A DNA stretch of 38,658 nucleotides, taken from NCBI GenBank assembly GCA_902489275.1, contig CABTZK010000021.1, positions 1 to 38,658 on the forward strand. The letters run 5' to 3'. The translations under genes were made by a program, and so were the position numbers. The stretch comes from an uncultured Porphyromonadaceae bacterium. GTDB lineage: Bacteria; Bacteroidota; Bacteroidia; Bacteroidales; Muribaculaceae. The number at the start of each line of letters is the position of its first letter. Position 1 is the first letter of the stretch. Positions 35,393-38,658 of the stretch are shown in pieces. The notes below the pieces were generated by a model that saw only the letters and a program-made list of their open reading frames with translations, was not told the DNA's origin and did not search any database.

Positions 35393-37705
35393 TTACTTTG
35401 CAGTCGCGTCGTTGGTTAATCCACTTACATTATCTTGATTATTAAGTTTGGTGGGACCATTGATGCTTTTCTTTCTGCCAATCGTAAAATTGTATCTAAA
35501 ATTTATGGCAAATAGATTTTGGAAATTATTCCAAATCGTTTCTTCCTTAAAGTTCATCAAACTATTGTTGGAATAGATGGCAGATGGCTTGGGATTGTGA
35601 ATATACTGCAATGCCACATATACATTGTTTTTGGAGTAAGATAGCTCACTAAAAACATAGGCTTTCTTCTTTTCCGTTACATCCCCCAATAGATCGGTCA
35701 TAGAACTTCCTACGTTTCCTAATATGGAAAATTCTTTGTAAGTAATGCTTGCCGTGATAGAAAAGTATTTTGACCACTCACTTAGACTGGCACCATCAGG
35801 CTTTATGGCACTGGTATATACAACTGTTGCGAACGGCTGGATTTTCAAGAATGGGAATGGAAGCCATTGAAGGCTGAGGTCCGCAGCTGTGTATGAGGTG
35901 TGTTTAAAATGTTCAAGGGTCTTCACTATCTCTGCGTCTCTACTCTCAAATAATGTCATATAAGGGCGGCGCAGGTACGAATGCCGTATTGCGGCACTCA
36001 TATAGAAAGTAGGCAGACTCAGTTGGTATTGAAGACGGTTATAGAAAGTATAGTAGGGATGAAGATGAGGATTGCCCACACTATAATATTGATAGTTGAG
36101 ATAGACTGGATGGATGGTGAGCTGTGAGATGTCAGGAACATTGGATAAGATAAGCGAGTTAAGCCTAATGGAAGAGGAGTGACCAATCTGATAGCTCGCA
36201 GACAATGAAGGTTTGAACACGGTATAATGCTTTGCCTTCATTTCTCCATTGTCTTGAATACTATGTTCTATACCTACACCTATGGTGTAATGGAGATTCT
36301 TTAACTTGCCTGCAAGATTTGAATATATATAGCAGACTTGCTGTTCCATTGTGGAACGGGTGTTTTCATTATAGGTCTGCCGAAGTTGCTTATAAAAGTA
36401 TCTTGCCCCGATGCTTATATTTTCATTGGAAAAGGACTTGTTGTAAAGCAACTCTGATATGATGGAATTAGAGTAATTCCTGAGATGGTTGTTGTACCGA
36501 TAAGTTAATGTATTATCTGAATTTTCTTGGGAAATCTGATTGTCCGATTTGGAATCAAAATAAGATCCCACAAAATTGGCTGTCAATTCCTGGTTGTTCT
36601 TCAATTTTCTATTGTAATACAAATCCAATGATATAGCATCATAATTACTTTTAAGTTTTTTTGCCGAATAACCTTGTTGTAGAATTCCTGTACCAAATTT
36701 CGTTGTTGCAGTTTGTTGATGGCTTTCCCGCCCCGGGTTGAGGCGATACCTTACTTTAGCAGAAAACAGTTGGTTGTCATCCGGACGAAACATGTAATCT
36801 GCCCCTATGATATGATACTCCCCCTTGTAAGTACCGGGAAGTCCTTGCAGTTTGCTGGAGAAATTTGCATGGTCTATCTCATACTCGTAAGTCTGATTGA
36901 TTCTGTTGTCGTTAAGATTCCTGTAATCAATGAAATAAGAAAGGGCAATCTGGTGCTTGGGCGTGTACCACTTCGCATTGATAGTGTTTGTTCCGTAACC
37001 CGTTGTAAATGAGTTTACTGTATTGATAAAACTGTTAAACCCGCTATCCTTTTCTTTTATGGTAAAGACGCTTAGCACTGCACCTACGTTTTTATTGGCA
37101 AATCTTGCTGGTGGCTGTGTAAAATACTCAACTCTCCTGATTTTTTTTGCAGATAGAGCCATTAAGTCATTTTCATTCGCTTGTATGCCATCTATGAGAA
37201 TGAGTATATTCTGCCGGTCTGTCGTTTGAAGGATATTTGAAATTCTATTCAATTGAAATTGTGGCATTTCTCCCAAGGCCGCCAAGGCAGAGGAGGCTCT
37301 TTCTTTCAGACTTTGTGGGATGAGTAGTTTGTCCTTACTCCCGAAAGTCTCAATCTCCCTTGCAGAAATAACTACTTCCTGCAGTTCTTCAGAATACCGC
37401 TTCAAGATGATTTCTTGGTGAGACTTGGCCGCTAAATATATCGTTTCGTAACCCACGGAAGATATTTTTAGTATAAGTTGCTGGGAGACAGTATTCGGGA
37501 AAGAAAAACATCCCTTGTTATTGGATACCGTACTGGCAATCAGAACACTATCAGGAATTTGGTACAGCCTAATAGTTGCAAATTCGACAGGTAGTTTTTC
37601 CTCATCTATTATCACTCCGGATATCTGGGCGTTGAGAACTTTGCACGAAAACAACAGAACTATTATAAAGACAAACTTATTCATACCGAACACAGGATTA
37701 CTCAT
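35393..37705 (-). CDS. Outer-membrane beta-barrel (TonB-receptor-like) protein
   Basis: A 770-aa protein. The signal peptide is MNKFVFIIVLLFSCKVLNA, before QISGVIIDE. A carboxypeptidase-regulatory-like Ig-type domain follows (QISGVIIDEEKLPVEFATIRLY, about 27-110), then a plug-like domain (about 125-220, NILILIDGIQANENDLMAL) and a barrel of alternating aromatic strands to near the end. This is the outer_membrane_beta-barrel family seen next to peptide exporters in Bacteroidetes. The start at 37705 overlaps the TetR stop (ATGA). The Met at 37684 gives a cleaner signal peptide and may be the true start. Composition is AT-rich compared with the host genes, which suggests transfer. The cargo is unknown. 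Confidence 0.85.
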   Translation of the reverse strand: MSNPVFGMNKFVFIIVLLFSCKVLNAQISGVIIDEEKLPVEFATIRLYQIPDSVLIASTVSNNKGCFSFPNTVSQQLILKISSVGYETIYLAAKSHQEIILKRYSEELQEVVISAREIETFGSKDKLLIPQSLKERASSALAALGEMPQFQLNRISNILQTTDRQNILILIDGIQANENDLMALSAKKIRRVEYFTQPPARFANKNVGAVLSVFTIKEKDSGFNSFINTVNSFTTGYGTNTINAKWYTPKHQIALSYFIDYRNLNDNRINQTYEYEIDHANFSSKLQGLPGTYKGEYHIIGADYMFRPDDNQLFSAKVRYRLNPGRESHQQTATTKFGTGILQQGYSAKKLKSNYDAISLDLYYNRKLKNNQELTANFVGSYFDSKSDNQISQENSDNTLTYRYNNHLRNYSNSIISELLYNKSFSNENISIGARYFYKQLRQTYNENTRSTMEQQVCYIYSNLAGKLKNLHYTIGVGIEHSIQDNGEMKAKHYTVFKPSLSASYQIGHSSSIRLNSLILSNVPDISQLTIHPVYLNYQYYSVGNPHLHPYYTFYNRLQYQLSLPTFYMSAAIRHSYLRRPYMTLFESRDAEIVKTLEHFKHTSYTAADLSLQWLPFPFLKIQPFATVVYTSAIKPDGASLSEWSKYFSITASITYKEFSILGNVGSSMTDLLGDVTEKKKAYVFSELSYSKNNVYVALQYIHNPKPSAIYSNNSLMNFKEETIWNNFQNLFAINFRYNFTIGRKKSINGPTKLNNQDNVSGLTNDATAK

Positions 37706-38313
37706 GATTGTATGGTATTATATAATAACGAGTATTTTCTCTTCAGTTTCTCAACATCCAGTCCCCCCCCAATCATGGAAAGGCTGAATGAAACTCCATA
37801 ATACAAAGAGCGAAACGTAGAAATCACCAGTTTTAGGTCAAGGTCTTTTTTGAGTTCGCCCGCCTCGATGCCTCGGCGACAATACTCAATCCACAAGTCA
37901 GAGATATTCGTTTCCAGTTCCTTGAATTTCTCCTCAAAACCTTCATAGTGAAAATCCGCAGAAGACAATAAATTGACAAACTGAGTGGAACTTGCCTCTG
38001 CGTTAGCGGTTTTCATTCTTTCCATTCTCTGCCGTATAAGCTCTAAATCGCTCATAATGAAATCCAAAAACGGCGTTTCTTCCGAAACAGATATACTGTT
38101 GTGCAAGGACTCGGACAGGAAATTGAGGACGAACCTGTCAATGACAGCCCGGTATAACCCTTCCTTGTTCTTCACTTTATAATATATGGCACCACGCGAC
38201 AACCCGGTTATCTCCTCAATATCTGCGGTTGTTACATCTGCATATTCCTTCACTAAAAAGAGCTTGAACGCCCCCAAAAGGATATTATATCTGCGTTCTT
38301 CTTTCTTAGTCAT
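37702..38313 (-). CDS. TetR/AcrR-family transcriptional regulator
   Basis: A 203-aa regulator. The N-terminal TetR helix-turn-helix covers about residues 8-55 (ADVTTADIEEITGLSRGAIYYKVKNKEGLYRAVIDRF). The rest is an all-helical ligand-binding domain whose signal cannot be told. Its stop codon overlaps the start of the outer-membrane protein gene by ATGA, so the two are cotranscribed and it probably controls this operon, including itself. Short inverted repeats lie between its promoter and its start. Confidence 0.88.
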   Translation of the reverse strand: MTKKEERRYNILLGAFKLFLVKEYADVTTADIEEITGLSRGAIYYKVKNKEGLYRAVIDRFVLNFLSESLHNSISVSEETPFLDFIMSDLELIRQRMERMKTANAEASSTQFVNLLSSADFHYEGFEEKFKELETNISDLWIEYCRRGIEAGELKKDLDLKLVISTFRSLYYGVSFSLSMIGGGLDVEKLKRKYSLLYNTIQS

Positions 38314-38345
38314 TTATACATGAATTAGCTGTATGAGAATAATAT

Positions 38346-38355
38346 TACGTTCGTA
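38346..38355. promoter_or_regulatory. Possible TetR operator
   Basis: TACGTTCGTA is a short palindrome-like site with a 2-nt centre, 17 bp downstream of the -7 box and so within the early transcribed region. A second, looser repeat (ATACA/TGTAT) lies at 38316-38334 next to the start codon. Confidence 0.35.
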
Positions 38356-38371
38356 CTATTTTTATCGGTGG

Positions 38372-38402
38372 CAAATATATTGATATTTTTTAAATTTTCC
38401 AA
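38372..38402 (-). promoter_or_regulatory. Promoter of the TetR-OMP-C39 operon
   Basis: On the minus strand TTG (38400-38402), a 20-bp spacer and TATATTTG (38372-38379) match the Bacteroidetes consensus. The leader would be about 50 nt. Confidence 0.65.
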
Positions 38403-38472
38403 GAAATTGCCGATTTTTATTAAATTAATTTTTATTGCTGTCCGGTAAAACTCAAAAGTGCATAGAAATCCT

Positions 38473-38514
38473 CCCCGAAGCCCCGTAAAATAGGACTTCG
38501 GGGTTTATTTTTTC
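38473..38514. terminator. Hairpin between the last gene and the TetR promoter
   Basis: CCCCGAAG (38473-38480) pairs with CTTCGGGG (38496-38503). A T-rich run (TTTATTTTTT) follows on the plus strand. No plus-strand gene ends here, so it more likely ends the minus-strand gene that stops at 38529, with the T run being incidental or making it bidirectional. Confidence 0.55.
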
Positions 38515-38528
38515 AAAAGTAAGCCCCT

Positions 38529-38658
38529 TTAATCGAAAAGACTTGGTTCTGGCGGCGCTTTTTGCATCTCCTTTGCAAGGAAATCATTCCAAGTTTTTTC
38601 GGGATTTTCCATAAATGCGATAAAATCGACGTAGTACATGAGCATAAGCCGTACCATG
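38529..38658 (-). CDS. C-terminal end of an unidentified gene (partial)
   Basis: The minus-strand frame from the window edge reads LMLMYYVDFIAFMENP, then EKTWNDFLAKEMQKAPP and ends EPSLFD before a stop at 38529. About 43 codons are visible and the gene probably starts outside the window. The pattern of aromatic residues then a charged Pro-rich SLFD tail looks like a real protein end; SLFD-type tails are frequent in mobile-element proteins. No family can be assigned. Confidence 0.45.
   Translation of the reverse strand, partial: MVRLMLMYYVDFIAFMENPEKTWNDFLAKEMQKAPPEPSLFD

Larger units (their letters stand above)
38314..38528. other. Regulatory and intergenic region behind the TetR gene
   Basis: AT-rich stretch of about 215 bp without a gene. 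It holds the TetR promoter (38372-38402), two short inverted repeats (ATACA-9 nt-TGTAT at 38316-38334; TACG-TT-CGTA at 38346-38355) that could be operators, and a hairpin at 38473-38514. Confidence 0.6.

Overview
The window looks like a Bacteroidales chromosome, probably a family with type IX secretion (Prevotellaceae, Muribaculaceae, Porphyromonadaceae-like). The signs are TAnnTTTG -7 boxes with a TTG about 19-20 bp upstream, no Shine-Dalgarno pattern, a T9SS-type C-terminal domain, a Bacteroidetes outer-membrane beta-barrel receptor and Bacteroides-type phage proteins. All function calls rest on motifs read by eye; no database search was run.

Host backbone: ppdK (440-3154) faces a secreted TPR protein (26418-28505, minus). 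Then come a duplicated LRR exported protein (28772-31351), prfA, pyrF and pgk (31519-34834). These are ordinary housekeeping or surface genes of balanced composition.

Phage-derived element, about 3.2-26.1 kb, inserted between ppdK and the TPR gene. It holds: a tyrosine integrase with three phased TGTTTAGAG repeats in front of it; a small convergent ORF; a 570-bp non-coding block with eight TTTGCGA-type repeats spaced 10-11 bp; a GTPNK-type small protein on the minus strand; three plus-strand genes in the order small Gly/Ala protein, coiled-coil protein, giant protein; and a DUF5053-like gene at the right end. The three-gene order recalls the ejection (internal virion) proteins gp14-gp15-gp16 of T7-like podoviruses. 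The third gene is an 18-kb ORF (6023 aa) coding for a polyvalent protein. It carries a DdrB-type ParB domain, an adenine methylase, an SNF2-type helicase, an HExxxH zincin-like segment and three BECR-nuclease-like modules. Two of the nuclease modules sit in AT-rich islands. Its natural C-terminus is missing: the frame runs into the antisense DUF5053 gene at about 25,800. No terminase large subunit, portal, capsid, tail or lysis gene is present, so the element is a prophage remnant with an internal deletion, or a defective or satellite form.

Right flank, 34.9-38.66 kb: an AT-rich, horizontally acquired block on the minus strand. It has a TetR regulator overlapping (ATGA) a TonB-receptor-like outer-membrane protein, then a C39 peptidase domain that is all that is left of a peptide-exporting ABC transporter. 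The transporter is cut off exactly at the pgk terminator. A gene end of unknown function enters from the right edge.

Most notable signals: the modular giant protein and its truncation, the helically phased repeat array, a 70-aa protein-like reading frame nested out of frame in the giant gene, short near-repeats flanking one nuclease module, and the truncated peptide exporter.
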